A DNA stretch of 64,000 nucleotides from Ruminococcus sp. (GTDB lineage Bacteria; Bacillota; Clostridia; Oscillospirales; Ruminococcaceae): NCBI GenBank assembly GCA_029062165.1, contig JAIDQQ010000013.1:1-64000 (forward strand), in the 5' to 3' direction. Position 1 is the stretch's first letter. Each line of letters begins with the position of its first letter. The notes under the pieces are model-generated. The model was not told the origin of the DNA and made no database searches. It worked only from the letters and a program-made list of their open reading frames with translations. Shown in pieces: positions 33,443-42,656 of this stretch. Position numbers and translations under genes: made by a program.

Positions 33443-34678
33443 ATGGCAAAACACGGAACATACGGAAATAAAAGCAGAAAATCCGGAAAATTTCTGACAG
33501 CTTTTATCGGCGAGGCAAAACAGAGTGATATGAGCCTGTCATTTTTCGCATATGTTATGATACTTATTGTTGTGGGACTTGTTATGATGTCTTCCGCAAG
33601 TTACGCATGGGCTTACAGCGAACACGACGGCGACGGACTTTTCTATGCAAAGAATCAACTGAAAAATGCCGTTATAGGTTTTGTGGCAATGATATTTTTC
33701 ATGAAAATGGATTATCATAATTTCAAAAAAATAAATTTCAAATTCACGAAAAAATTAAATGTTGCCAGTCTGCTTTATTTTATCGGAATTGTACTTCTTG
33801 TGCTTGTACTTGCTATCGGTAACGACGAGGGCGGTTCAATGGGTGCGAAACGCTGGCTTGATATAGGACCTATTAATTTACAGCCGTCAGAAGTCGCCAA
33901 ACTTGCTATTATAATATTCTTCGCCTACAGTATGGAAAAAGACGGCGAAAAAATGGATACTTTCAAGACCGGTATCATAAAATATGCTGTCTATATGGGT
34001 GTATACGCCGGACTTCTCTACTTTGAACCACATCTTTCCGGTATAATACTTATCGGCTGTATATCAATAGCAATGATATTATGTGGCGGTGCAAACAAGA
34101 AACAGTTTCTTTTTCTGGGCATAAGTGCAATAACCGCCGGAGTAGCTGTAATAGGTTATCAAGCGTCTATACCAGGGAGCTATGTTTCTACACGTATAAA
34201 ATCATGGCAAGACCCTTTTGCAGATGTCCTCAATGAAACGTGGCAGACCGCAAACTCACTTATTGCGATAGGTTCAGGCGGAATGTTCGGGTTAGGTTTA
34301 GGAAATTCACGTCAGAAATATCTGTATCTTCCGGAAACAAAAAACGACTTTGTTTTCCCGATAGTCTGCGAAGAGTTAGGTTTTGTCGGAGCATTGGCGA
34401 TAATAATAGTATTTTTTCTGCTTGTCGTGGAGGGCTTTTCAATCGCCGTACGCTGTAAAGACCGTTTCGGAATGCTTATAGCCGTCGGAATAACTACACA
34501 GATAGGTATTCAGACAGTAGTTAATTTAGGCGTTGTAAGTAATCTGTTTCCAAATACCGGTATAAGTTTACCGTTTTTCAGTTACGGCGGTACAGCCCTT
34601 ATAATGCAACTTGCGGAAATGGGCATTATGCTTAATATATCGCAACAGAGGGATACACCTAAGGAAACCCCCGACTAA
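33443..34678 (+). CDS. ftsW: Septal peptidoglycan polymerase FtsW
   Basis: A SEDS family glycosyltransferase of 411 residues with about ten membrane helices. Landmarks: MMSSASYAWA, GAKRWLDIGPINLQPSEVAKLA (catalytic loop region), the GLGLGNSRQKYLYLPE segment and FFSYGGTALI near the end. Position between mraY and murG fits FtsW rather than RodA. murD, which often sits here, is absent. Confidence 0.95.
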   Translation: MAKHGTYGNKSRKSGKFLTAFIGEAKQSDMSLSFFAYVMILIVVGLVMMSSASYAWAYSEHDGDGLFYAKNQLKNAVIGFVAMIFFMKMDYHNFKKINFKFTKKLNVASLLYFIGIVLLVLVLAIGNDEGGSMGAKRWLDIGPINLQPSEVAKLAIIIFFAYSMEKDGEKMDTFKTGIIKYAVYMGVYAGLLYFEPHLSGIILIGCISIAMILCGGANKKQFLFLGISAITAGVAVIGYQASIPGSYVSTRIKSWQDPFADVLNETWQTANSLIAIGSGGMFGLGLGNSRQKYLYLPETKNDFVFPIVCEELGFVGALAIIIVFFLLVVEGFSIAVRCKDRFGMLIAVGITTQIGIQTVVNLGVVSNLFPNTGISLPFFSYGGTALIMQLAEMGIMLNISQQRDTPKETPD

Positions 34679-34699
34679 TCAGCATAAAAGGAGAATTAT

Positions 34700-35842
34700 A
34701 TGAAAGTTTTAATATCATGTGGTGGTACAGGCGGACACATAAATCCTGCTCTTGCAATAGCGGACATAATAAAATCAAAATATCCTGATTCGGAGTTTCT
34801 TTTTGTGGGAACTCCGAACGGTATGGAAGCTAAACTTGTTCCGAAAGCCGGTTATAAACTCGAAACTATAAAGGCTGCCGGATTTCAGCGGAAAATTTCC
34901 CTCGAAAACGTAAAGCGTAATATACAGGCTGTTACATATCTTGCAATGTCCGGAAAACGTGCAAAGGAAATTATAACAGGATTCAATCCGGATATCGCCA
35001 TAGGTACAGGCGGTTACGCCTCCGGTGCGGTAATCCGTAAGGCATCTCGTATGGGTATACCGTCAGCGATACACGAACAGAACGCCTACCCTGGTGTGAC
35101 AAACAAACTTCTTGCAAAGGAAGTTGATTATGTAATGCTGACAGTTATAGAAGCACTCGACTACATGGACAAAAGTAAATTCGAGTACAGCGTTACAGGC
35201 TTGCCGGTAAGAAAAACCATAGATAACCACATAAGCCGTGACGAAGCAAGAAAAAAACTCGGTATAAATAACGATTTTACTATATTGTCATTCGGCGGAA
35301 GTCTCGGAGCAGGTTGCATAAACGATACCATGACAGAAGCTATAAAATGGCATACGAAGAAAAATCTAAGAATAAACCACATACACGGATACGGCGGTAT
35401 GGGTAAAGACACTTTCCCGATAGCTATGAAAAAAGCCGGTATACCTATGAAAAACAATCGCCTTAGAATTACAGAGTACATAAACGATATGGACGTATGC
35501 CTTTCGGCGTGTGACTTAGTAATATGTCGTTCAGGAGCGTCGACACTTGCGGAACTCGAATCCGCCGGTAAAGCATCTATACTTATTCCGTCTCCGATAG
35601 TTGCCGGAAATCATCAGTATCATAATGCTATGGTACTCGGTAAAGCCGGTGCGTCGGTAGTAATAGAACAGAAAGATGTCACCAATGAAAGAATAATTTC
35701 CGAAATAGAAAAATTATATAATAATCCGGAAAAAGTCCTGAAGATGTCGCAAAGTGCCTACGAACTACATCTTACAGACACTAATCAGCGTATTCTTGAA
35801 GTTATTGACAAGCTGTACGAAAAATCTAAAAACAAACAGTAA
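34700..35842 (+). CDS. murG: UDP-GlcNAc:lipid I N-acetylglucosaminyltransferase MurG
   Basis: 380 residues making lipid II on the inner membrane face. GGTGGHINPALAIAD at the N-terminus, IHEQNAYPG, SFGGSLGA and the UDP-GlcNAc loop with CRSGASTLAELESAGKASILIPSP are all intact. Start with AAAAGGAG. It is 21 bp after ftsW. Confidence 0.97.
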   Translation: MKVLISCGGTGGHINPALAIADIIKSKYPDSEFLFVGTPNGMEAKLVPKAGYKLETIKAAGFQRKISLENVKRNIQAVTYLAMSGKRAKEIITGFNPDIAIGTGGYASGAVIRKASRMGIPSAIHEQNAYPGVTNKLLAKEVDYVMLTVIEALDYMDKSKFEYSVTGLPVRKTIDNHISRDEARKKLGINNDFTILSFGGSLGAGCINDTMTEAIKWHTKKNLRINHIHGYGGMGKDTFPIAMKKAGIPMKNNRLRITEYINDMDVCLSACDLVICRSGASTLAELESAGKASILIPSPIVAGNHQYHNAMVLGKAGASVVIEQKDVTNERIISEIEKLYNNPEKVLKMSQSAYELHLTDTNQRILEVIDKLYEKSKNKQ

Positions 35843-35893
35843 CAAAAAAACGCTTTACAGCATAATATACAGAAAATGCTGTGAGGTGGTATA

Positions 35894-37153
35894 ATGCAGA
35901 AACTGATAATAAACGGCGGAAAACGTCTAAGAGGGGAAATAAAATTACAGGGCAGTAAAAACAGCAGTTTACCTATTATGGCAGGAGCTGTACTGTGTGG
36001 TGGCGAATGTGTACTTAATAACTGTCCTGAACTTACGGACATATATTCAGCGTCGAGAATACTTAATCATTTGGGATGCCGGTGCAGATTTTCAGAAAAT
36101 ACAGCGGTTATAAATTCCGCTGACCTGAATGTTACTGAAATTCCCGAAAAATTAATGCGTGAAATGCGTTCGTCGATAATTTTCATGGGTGCTGTACTCG
36201 GCAGGACTGGTGAATGTACAGTAAGTATGCCTGGTGGTTGCGAACTCGGTTCACGTCCGATAGATATGCACATTTCCGCTATGCAGAAAATGGGCGTTGA
36301 AGTCAAGGAATGTTACGGAAAAATAATCTGCCGTACACCGTCGGGAAAGGCACACGGTGCTAAAATTTCACTGCCGTTTCCGTCCGTGGGAGCGACTGAA
36401 AATATTATCCTCTGTGCCGTAACCGCTGACGGTGAGACAATCATAAACAATTCCGCCCGTGAACCTGAAATATGTGATTTATGCGGATTTTTAAGGGCTT
36501 GCGGTGCGGACATTTCCGGCGATGGTGAAAGCCGTATCGTCATTAGGGGAAAAAATAAACTTCATGGTTGCGAATATCAGATAATGCCCGACAGAATAGC
36601 CGGTGCAACATATCTCGCCATGACCGCCGGTACAGGTGGTGAAATAGTACTTACAAATGCCTGTGTGGCTGAAACAGAACCTTTTATATCAGTCCTTGAA
36701 CAGACCGGCTGTACCATAACCACACATAAAAACAGAATCTATCTCCGGAGCGGTTCGAGACTTAAGGCAATAAAAAGCAGGATACGTACAATGCCACACC
36801 CTGGCTTCCCGACAGATGCACAGGCGGTTTTAATGTCGGCACTCGTGACCGCCGACGGTGTAAGCGTTTTTGAAGAAAATATTTTTGACTGTCGGTACAG
36901 GCATACGGACGCTCTTGTTAAAATGGGTGCGGATATTCAGGTACTCGGCAAGGTAGCAGTTATAAAAGGTGTTTCCGGATTACATGGTGCGGAAATTCAG
37001 GCGACAGATTTAAGAGGTGGTGCAGCTATGGTTAATGCCGCATTGTCGGCGGAGGGTACTTCCGAAATATCCGGAATACATCATATAGACAGAGGTTATG
37101 AAAAAATAGAAGATGTTGTCAGACTTCTCGGCGGTGATATACGCAGGGTCTGA
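35894..37153 (+). CDS. murA: UDP-N-acetylglucosamine 1-carboxyvinyltransferase MurA
   Basis: 419 residues. It transfers enolpyruvate to UDP-GlcNAc, the first committed step of wall synthesis. The N-terminal LQGSKNSSLPIMAGAVL and the fosfomycin-target loop PGGCELGSRPIDMH with the active Cys are present. Cys at this place predicts fosfomycin sensitivity of the enzyme. The DAQAVLMSA stretch and final RGGAAMVNAALSAEG are family-typical. Confidence 0.96.
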   Translation: MQKLIINGGKRLRGEIKLQGSKNSSLPIMAGAVLCGGECVLNNCPELTDIYSASRILNHLGCRCRFSENTAVINSADLNVTEIPEKLMREMRSSIIFMGAVLGRTGECTVSMPGGCELGSRPIDMHISAMQKMGVEVKECYGKIICRTPSGKAHGAKISLPFPSVGATENIILCAVTADGETIINNSAREPEICDLCGFLRACGADISGDGESRIVIRGKNKLHGCEYQIMPDRIAGATYLAMTAGTGGEIVLTNACVAETEPFISVLEQTGCTITTHKNRIYLRSGSRLKAIKSRIRTMPHPGFPTDAQAVLMSALVTADGVSVFEENIFDCRYRHTDALVKMGADIQVLGKVAVIKGVSGLHGAEIQATDLRGGAAMVNAALSAEGTSEISGIHHIDRGYEKIEDVVRLLGGDIRRV

Positions 37154-37168
37154 TACTATGGAGATAAT

Positions 37169-38218
37169 ATGAAAGATGTTGAGAAAACTAACATTGAACG
37201 TGGAAACAGCGGAAAACGTATGCGACGCAGACGGCGGAATATGAATATATATATCGCCGTTGTGCTTGCAATTGCCCTTGTTGCATTCATGACTATGAGT
37301 TATACGTTTTTGTTTAATATACAGAATATGGTTGTTATTGTACTTTCGGGTGAAGACAGCGATTCAAAAGAAGAATCTGACCGGAAAGGTAATGAAGTTG
37401 CAGAGGCTTCCGGCATAAAGATAGGTGATAATCTTTTACGTATCAATACAGAAAAAAGTGCGGAAAGTATACTTGAAAAAGTGCTTTTTGTTGAAAAGGC
37501 AGAAGTAAACCGGAGTTTTCCGTCAACCCTTGAAATAAAAGTTGATTATTGTGTGCCGTCTTTCAATGTTGAGTATAACGGCGGAGTACTTGTTGTAAGC
37601 AAGTTAGGCAAGATACTTGAAAGAAACAATTTTATTACAGACGGTCTGCCGACTATATCGGGAATAAAACCTGTTACTGTTGAAGAGGGTCAACAGCTTT
37701 ACGCAGAGGAAGAACATAAAAATACGGCTCTCACGGAACTTATGGCGAGTGTTTCGGGAGACAGCGGAATTTCCGGTATAAATATAAGCGACGAATTTTC
37801 AATAGTTATAAATTACAGTAACGGTACTATATTTAAAATGGGCAACTGGAATGATGCTGAATATAAACTCACTTTAGCAGATACTGTCATGCGGGACGGC
37901 TCTATAAACGGAAAAAAAGGTTATCTCACTATGGTGGGTTCAAATCAGTGTACTTTCCGGACGAGCAATGACCCTGCCGGTCTTGCCGGTAGTGAACAGC
38001 AGTTCCCTACCGATTCGGAGGGAAATACTATAGTTCCGGAAATAAAAGAAGAAGTTAATCCGGAACAGGAAGCTATTTTCAGTGAGTTCAATTCAAGGGC
38101 AAACGAAAACAATACTATAGAATCCGGTGACAATACATACGACTACACCGGCAATGAATATAATTATGATTATGATTACTCTGACGACGGATTCAACTGG
38201 GCGAATGACGGCTGGTAA
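37169..38218 (+). CDS. ftsQ: FtsQ/DivIB-type division protein with Asp/Tyr/Asn-rich C-terminus
   Basis: 349 residues. A very basic inner tail (KRMRRRRRN), one membrane helix (about 30-50), then a POTRA domain ending VEKAEVNRSFPSTLEIKV and the FtsQ beta domain with DGLPTISGI. The extracellular tail after 315 is rich in Tyr, Asp and Asn (YNYDYDYSDDGFNWAND). It resembles the Tyr-rich FtsL tail although on the other side of the membrane. It should recruit or regulate FtsL/FtsB. The spacing to murA is 15 bp. Confidence 0.9.
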   Translation: MKDVEKTNIERGNSGKRMRRRRRNMNIYIAVVLAIALVAFMTMSYTFLFNIQNMVVIVLSGEDSDSKEESDRKGNEVAEASGIKIGDNLLRINTEKSAESILEKVLFVEKAEVNRSFPSTLEIKVDYCVPSFNVEYNGGVLVVSKLGKILERNNFITDGLPTISGIKPVTVEEGQQLYAEEEHKNTALTELMASVSGDSGISGINISDEFSIVINYSNGTIFKMGNWNDAEYKLTLADTVMRDGSINGKKGYLTMVGSNQCTFRTSNDPAGLAGSEQQFPTDSEGNTIVPEIKEEVNPEQEAIFSEFNSRANENNTIESGDNTYDYTGNEYNYDYDYSDDGFNWANDGW

Positions 38219-38299
38219 TGTTAAAATATACAAATTATTTTGAAAAAATAACTGTTTTATTGTCGGATTTACTGAAAATAAAAAATCTTTTTCGGGGAC

Positions 38300-38328
38300 T
38301 TGCAAAAAAGATAATATTATGGTAAAAT
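38300..38328 (+). promoter_or_regulatory. Sigma-A promoter of ftsZ
   Basis: TTGCAA (38300-38305), 17-bp spacer, TAAAAT (38323-38328), 66 bp before the ftsZ start. This allows ftsZ expression apart from the long cluster transcript. Confidence 0.72.
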
Positions 38329-38394
38329 AATAATTGTATTAGTGTGTAATCCGTCTTGATATAAAATTCAGGATAAGCAATAGGAGGAGTTTAA

Positions 38395-39585
38395 ATGTCA
38401 GATTTCAATTACGAGGAAACACTTGAACCCGATGTAAACATCAAAGTAATAGGTGTAGGCGGTGGCGGTGGAAACGCTGTCAACTGTATGGTTGATTCGG
38501 GTGTCAATAATATAGAATACATTGCAATCAATACCGACGCCAAGGCACTTAATAAGTCAAAAGCTACTACAAGAATACCCATCGGTGCAAAACTTACCAA
38601 GGGCAGAGGTGCAGGAAATAAACCTGAAATCGGTCAGCGGAGTGCTGAAGAAAACCGTGATGAAATAGAAACTCATCTCAAGGGTGCAGATATGATTTTC
38701 ATTACCGCCGGTATGGGTGGCGGTACTGGTACGGGTGCAGCTCCTGTTGTTGCTAAAATCGCCAAGGAAATGGATATACTTACAGTTGCCGTTGTTACAA
38801 AACCGTTCCTCTTTGAAAGAGAACAGAAAATGGCACAGGCTGAAAGGGGTATCGCTGAACTTAAAAAATACGTCGATTCACTTATAGTTATACCTAATGA
38901 AAAACTTCTTGTCGGTCTCGATAAACCGCTTACTATGTTGCAGTCTTTCGCACTCTCCGACGACGTTCTCAAAACAGGCGTAAAGAGTATTTCTGACCTT
39001 ATTGTTGAGGAAGGTTACATAAACCTCGACTTTGCAGACGTTTCAACTATCATGAAGGGTGCAGGTTATGCACATATGGCTATCGGTCACGGTTCAGGTA
39101 AGGACAAGGCTCGTGACGCTGCTATGTCCGTTATTTCCAGCCCACTTCTTGAGACTTCAATTTCCGGTGCTAAAAGACTTCTCATAAATATAGCTATGTC
39201 GGAAGATATTCTTTCTTCTGACGTAGATGCGGCAACCAAAATGATTACCGATACTGCCGCCGAGGGTGTTGAATTTATTTTCGGTACTGCTTTCAAGGAA
39301 GATATGCAGGACGAAATGTCAATAACTGTCATTGCCGCAGGTTTTGACGGTCTCGACGGTGACGACGTTGTTGAAGAAGAAGAAGTTCCGGAAGAACCTG
39401 CAAAGCCGTTACAGCAGGCACAACCACATTCCGCACCAGTTCCGCCACCACCTGTCCCGAAAGAAAACGTTATGCAATATAACAATCCGTTAATTGACGG
39501 TCTCGGTATGGGCGGAAATGCTCAGAAGTCAAACGGCGGTGACGATATGGACATAGGCGAGATTTTAAAAATGCTCGGTAGCTGA
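38395..39585 (+). CDS. ftsZ: Cell division GTPase FtsZ
   Basis: 396 residues. [16 protein letters not shown], the tubulin-type GTP loop [16 protein letters not shown] and the synergy region with [14 protein letters not shown] are intact. A Pro-rich linker (340-370) leads to a short C-terminal peptide [13 protein letters not shown], where FtsZ partners bind. The usual FtsA gene is not nearby. The ribosome-binding site is AGGAGGAG. Confidence 0.98.
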   Translation: MSDFNYEETLEPDVNIKVIGVGGGGGNAVNCMVDSGVNNIEYIAINTDAKALNKSKATTRIPIGAKLTKGRGAGNKPEIGQRSAEENRDEIETHLKGADMIFITAGMGGGTGTGAAPVVAKIAKEMDILTVAVVTKPFLFEREQKMAQAERGIAELKKYVDSLIVIPNEKLLVGLDKPLTMLQSFALSDDVLKTGVKSISDLIVEEGYINLDFADVSTIMKGAGYAHMAIGHGSGKDKARDAAMSVISSPLLETSISGAKRLLINIAMSEDILSSDVDAATKMITDTAAEGVEFIFGTAFKEDMQDEMSITVIAAGFDGLDGDDVVEEEEVPEEPAKPLQQAQPHSAPVPPPPVPKENVMQYNNPLIDGLGMGGNAQKSNGGDDMDIGEILKMLGS

Positions 39586-39592
39586 TTTATTT

Positions 39593-39627
39593 AAAGCAGT
39601 CTCTTTTTTCGGGGACTGCTTTTTTTA
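39593..39627 (+). terminator. Terminator of ftsZ and the division cluster
   Basis: AAAGCAGTC / GACTGCTTT stem (extended by two further pairs) with a T-rich loop, followed by seven T. Confidence 0.9.
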
Positions 39628-39679
39628 TCTTATGGGTAAATTGCACTAAAATCAACAGAAATTTTGTACATTTAAATAA

Positions 39680-39708
39680 TTGAATTATTTTGGAAGATGT
39701 GATATAAT
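39680..39708 (+). promoter_or_regulatory. Sigma-A promoter of the DivIVA-like gene
   Basis: TTGAAT (39680-39685), 17-bp spacer, TATAAT (39703-39708). The predicted leader is about 125 nt. Confidence 0.8.
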
Positions 39709-39839
39709 CTATATAATGGTATTATATTGCAGGCTTTAAGAAATCTGTGATATTTAACGGGATTTTTAAAATTGATTTACTGTTTTTACAGACAGAATAT
39801 TATTTACCGTCGTATCGGCGGAGAACGGAGTTGATTATT

Positions 39840-41495
39840 ATGAGTGATGCCACTGTCTTGAGAACTACCAAGCTTGGCAACGGATACGTGAAAGAAGATG
39901 TTATTCAGTATCTCGACGAACTTAATACAAAAATGAACGAACTTAAGGAAGAAAACGAAAAACTTAAACAAAATACTTCCAATTCAAACGACGACGAAAT
40001 AAGAAGTTACAAAAACAGAATTGACAATCTTCAGGAGAAGTTGAATAAAGCTAACAATGAACTAAGAAACACCAGAAAGGAACTCGAAACCGCTAAGGAT
40101 ACTATTTCCAAGCTACAGGCAGGTAAACCTGTTCCGGCTGGTACAGTTGCTCCGGTAAATACAGCTGAACTCGATAACGCTAAAAAAGAAATCGAAAACC
40201 TTAGAAATCAGCTTAAAACGGCACAGGCAATCGCACAGAATGCTGTTGCCAAACCGGTTGCAAACAATAATGACGCTGAGCTTACTAAACTTAAACAGGA
40301 TTTGGCGAAAATGTCCAATGAACTCGCTGTACGTACAAAGGCTATCGAGGAAAAAACCAAGGAATCAGCCTCCAAAGATGCTAAAATGGCACAGCTTGTA
40401 AAAACCAATGCCGAAACACTCGCTAAGAAAGATTCTGAAATTAACAGCATAAAGGGCGAACTCGCTAAGAAAGATTCCGAAATCAACAGCATAAAAAATG
40501 AACTCGTCAAGAAAGACAAGGAAATTCAGGAACTCAATAATAAAACTATGGCAAGTACACCATCCGGAATACTCGCACAGGCACAGATGCTCGCCGACAG
40601 CATTACTAAATCCGCTCAGGAAGAAGCCGACAAACTTAAAGGCGGTATTCAGGACGAAATCGACAGGCTTACGAAAGACGCAAGGGAAGAAGCTAAGAAA
40701 CTTACAAGTGACGCCAAAGCGGAAGCCGATAAACTTATCAGCGACGCTAAGGCAGAAGCTGAAAAAACTGTTTCCTCTGCTAATTCTACCGCTGAATCGT
40801 GCATAAATGACGCCAACAAAAAAGCTAAGACTACTATCGAAGAAGCCAACGCCCACGCCGATACGGTCAATAAGATGTCCGCTGATATACGTAAGTCGTT
40901 ATTAAGTGAAATAGATAGTCTGTCAGCTAAATTCGGTGAAATAAGCAAGCGTTTCGACGAAGCAAAAAATACTGTAAGCGATGCCCGTAAGTCAGTTGAC
41001 GTAAACGCTACACAGGATATCAAGAAAATGGACGTTCCGGAAGTAAGTATGGACGACGTCAGGAAAAACGCCGAAAATATAAAAATTCCTGCTCCTACAC
41101 CAGTACCGGAAAAAACAATAGCTCCTGCTCCCACACCAGCACCGGCAAAAGCAATAGCCCCTGCACCTGTAAAGGCAAATAATCCTGTAAAAATGAATAA
41201 TTCCGTGAAACCGGTAAATAATATAAAACCGGCTTCAATTCCTGCACCTGCTCCGGTACAGCCTAAATCACAGCCACAGCCGGTAAAGAAACCTACTCTT
41301 GCAAGCATGGACGGTTTAGACGATATTATGAAGTCTTTCAGCATAAAGCCGGAAATACCTGCTCCTGCTCCTGCCCCTGCCCCGACTATCGCACAGCCTA
41401 AGCCTCAACCGAAAAAACCGGTCATGAATTTAGGCAACGATATGGCAGACCTCCTCGCACAGATAGAGGCAGACCCGAACAACATCGGCGAATGA
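39840..41495 (+). CDS. Large DivIVA-like coiled-coil protein
   Basis: 551 residues. The N-terminus (TKLGNGYVKEDVIQYLDEL) resembles the DivIVA/GpsB membrane-binding head. It is followed by long coiled coils (25-125 and 150-275), a 14-residue tandem repeat, Ala/Lys/Glu-rich helices (about 290-400) and a Pro/Ala-rich tail (415-540) ending NLGNDMADLLAQIEA. Ordinary DivIVA is 160-250 residues. Directly downstream of ftsZ, it probably marks division sites or poles. The start is the ATG at 39840; codons before it encode an unlikely hydrophobic stretch. Homology is inferred only from the head pattern and position. Confidence 0.78.
   Translation: MSDATVLRTTKLGNGYVKEDVIQYLDELNTKMNELKEENEKLKQNTSNSNDDEIRSYKNRIDNLQEKLNKANNELRNTRKELETAKDTISKLQAGKPVPAGTVAPVNTAELDNAKKEIENLRNQLKTAQAIAQNAVAKPVANNNDAELTKLKQDLAKMSNELAVRTKAIEEKTKESASKDAKMAQLVKTNAETLAKKDSEINSIKGELAKKDSEINSIKNELVKKDKEIQELNNKTMASTPSGILAQAQMLADSITKSAQEEADKLKGGIQDEIDRLTKDAREEAKKLTSDAKAEADKLISDAKAEAEKTVSSANSTAESCINDANKKAKTTIEEANAHADTVNKMSADIRKSLLSEIDSLSAKFGEISKRFDEAKNTVSDARKSVDVNATQDIKKMDVPEVSMDDVRKNAENIKIPAPTPVPEKTIAPAPTPAPAKAIAPAPVKANNPVKMNNSVKPVNNIKPASIPAPAPVQPKSQPQPVKKPTLASMDGLDDIMKSFSIKPEIPAPAPAPAPTIAQPKPQPKKPVMNLGNDMADLLAQIEADPNNIGE
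40419..40538 (+). repeat. 42-bp tandem repeat in the DivIVA-like gene
   Basis: Two near-identical units (40419-40460 and 40461-40502) and a third decayed one encode LAKKDSEINSIKxE. The 14-residue period is two heptads, so it lengthens the coiled coil without changing phase. Confidence 0.88.
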
Positions 41496-41686
41496 TATAT
41501 TATGCCGAAGCTATCCGGCAGAGGCTTATATATAAAAGGATTTAAGTCAGGTTATCCTAATTCTATACTGTTTGTAGTTCCCGACGTTCAGCATGAAACC
41601 AAACCTGCAACACCGCCGGACATCCGGAGTTAAGCCCACGTCTGTGGGAAGTGTGTCAAAAAATTTTTTAAGTGAGGTACTAAACC
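41496..41686 (+). other. 191-bp structured leader before the zinc-ribbon gene
   Basis: Contains TGCCG...CGGCA near 41511-41526, AGGAT...ATCCT near 41538-41560, CCGG-ACAT-CCGG (41616-41627) and CCCAC-GTCT-GTGGG (41635-41648), then an A/T run. ACCTG (41603), CCGGACA (41616) and GTTAAGCCC (41629-41637) occur in the order and near the spacing seen in 5S rRNA, but the closing helix of 5S is not present. It may be a structured RNA or a chance match. Confidence 0.45.
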
Positions 41687-41962
41687 ATGTACGAAGACAA
41701 AACATTAGTCTGCAAAGAGTGCGGTAAAGAATTTACGTTCTCAGCAGGCGAACAGGAATTTTTCGCTGAAAAAGGTTTCGTGAACGAACCACAGAGATGC
41801 AAACCTTGCAGAGATGCAAGAAAAAACGCTGGCAGACCTGAAAGAGTTATGTACTCAGCAACCTGTGCTTCATGCGGTAAAGAGGCAAGAGTGCCTTTTG
41901 AACCAAGAGAGGGCAGAGCCGTTTATTGTAGCGACTGCTTCGCTAAAATGAACGAATCCTGA
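41687..41962 (+). CDS. Double zinc-ribbon protein
   Basis: 91 residues with two four-Cys zinc sites. The first is CKEC...CKPC (residues 9-42), of the zf-trcl type with GKEFTFSAGEQEFFAEKGF. The second is CASC...CSDC (about 61-85), of the small CxxC-CxxC type. The protein is cytoplasmic and basic. Such proteins are common in Clostridia; their role is unknown, possibly nucleic-acid binding. Start GTGAGGT then ATG. A hairpin follows the gene. Confidence 0.9.
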   Translation: MYEDKTLVCKECGKEFTFSAGEQEFFAEKGFVNEPQRCKPCRDARKNAGRPERVMYSATCASCGKEARVPFEPREGRAVYCSDCFAKMNES

Positions 41963-41971
41963 TTCAATTAT

Positions 41972-42008
41972 AAGTCCGTGGTACAGTCTATCACTGTACT
42001 GCGGATTT
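41972..42008 (+). terminator. Hairpin after the zinc-ribbon gene
   Basis: GTACAGT / ACTGTAC perfect core with outer pairs AAGTCCG / CGGATTT. No clean T tract follows, so terminator strength is doubtful. Confidence 0.5.
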
Positions 42009-42026
42009 ATCCATGAATTTCTTTTT

Positions 42027-42344
42027 ATGACAATTATAAAATCAATAACTGATGTTATAAGTAAAGAAAAGTCCGGTATTTTGCTTTCGGAAAATATTTT
42101 TATATCTTTTCCGGAATGTGCCGTGAATTTTCACACTGAACACGATAACAGCAGTATGAATTGTATCGGCGAACGGAATATATCCGCCAGTCCGCCGTAC
42201 TTTGAATTTTATACAGGCGGTAATCATATAAAGTTACTCTTTGATTATAAAGGTATTTTTTCCGAATCAAAAAACAGAAAATTATTTCACGCTATGCAGA
42301 AATATATTTCTGATTCAGGTTACCGGACTTATGATTCAAGCTGA
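42027..42344 (+). CDS. Hypothetical small protein, start uncertain
   Basis: A 105-residue reading frame I do not recognise. No signal peptide; mixed alpha/beta composition with FPECAVNFHTEHD and PYFEFYTGGNHIKLLFDYKG. Codon use looks like its neighbours, and it fills the only gap between two real genes. No Shine-Dalgarno precedes the ATG, which lowers confidence. It might start elsewhere or be a decaying gene. Confidence 0.5.
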   Translation: MTIIKSITDVISKEKSGILLSENIFISFPECAVNFHTEHDNSSMNCIGERNISASPPYFEFYTGGNHIKLLFDYKGIFSESKNRKLFHAMQKYISDSGYRTYDSS

Positions 42345-42386
42345 TTTGTTATAAAATTTAATATCAAATGAAAGGAAGTTTTTTTA

Positions 42387-42590
42387 ATGCAGATTACTAA
42401 AGATACCATTATAGGTGATATTCTTGACGCTGATTTTGAAGTTGCTCCGTATTTTCTTGAAATCGGTATGCACTGTCTGGGCTGTCCGGCTTCAAGGGGC
42501 GAATCAATAGAGGAAGCGTGTGCGGTACATGGTACAGATGCCGACGCACTCGTTGAAAAGCTTAACGCTCATTTTTCAGCAAAACAGTAA
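42387..42590 (+). CDS. DUF1858 (hybrid-cluster-associated redox disulfide) protein
   Basis: 67 residues beginning ITKDTIIGDILDADFEVAPYFLEIGMHCLGCP. The CLGC pair after the first helices is the family signature and may be a redox disulfide or metal site. These proteins often accompany hybrid cluster protein or iron-sulfur genes; none is adjacent here. GAAAGGAAG precedes the start, and a clean terminator follows. Confidence 0.92.
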   Translation: MQITKDTIIGDILDADFEVAPYFLEIGMHCLGCPASRGESIEEACAVHGTDADALVEKLNAHFSAKQ

Positions 42591-42596
42591 AATATT

Positions 42597-42626
42597 CAGG
42601 CGTGTCACCGGCACGCCTGTATTTTT
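42597..42626 (+). terminator. Terminator of the DUF1858 gene
   Basis: A perfect 8-bp stem CAGGCGTG / CACGCCTG with a seven-base loop followed by TATTTTTG. Confidence 0.88.
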
Positions 42627-42656
42627 GTATTCATAAATTTCAGAAGAGGTGTAAAA

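Noticed and set aside
40649..41344. Long frame opposite the DivIVA-like gene
   Set aside because: It mirrors the Ala/Pro/Lys-rich coding strand and has no ribosome-binding site or family resemblance.
41581..41650. A complete 5S rRNA gene
   Set aside because: Only internal blocks resemble 5S; the terminal helix and the second arm are missing, so it is not a functional 5S gene.
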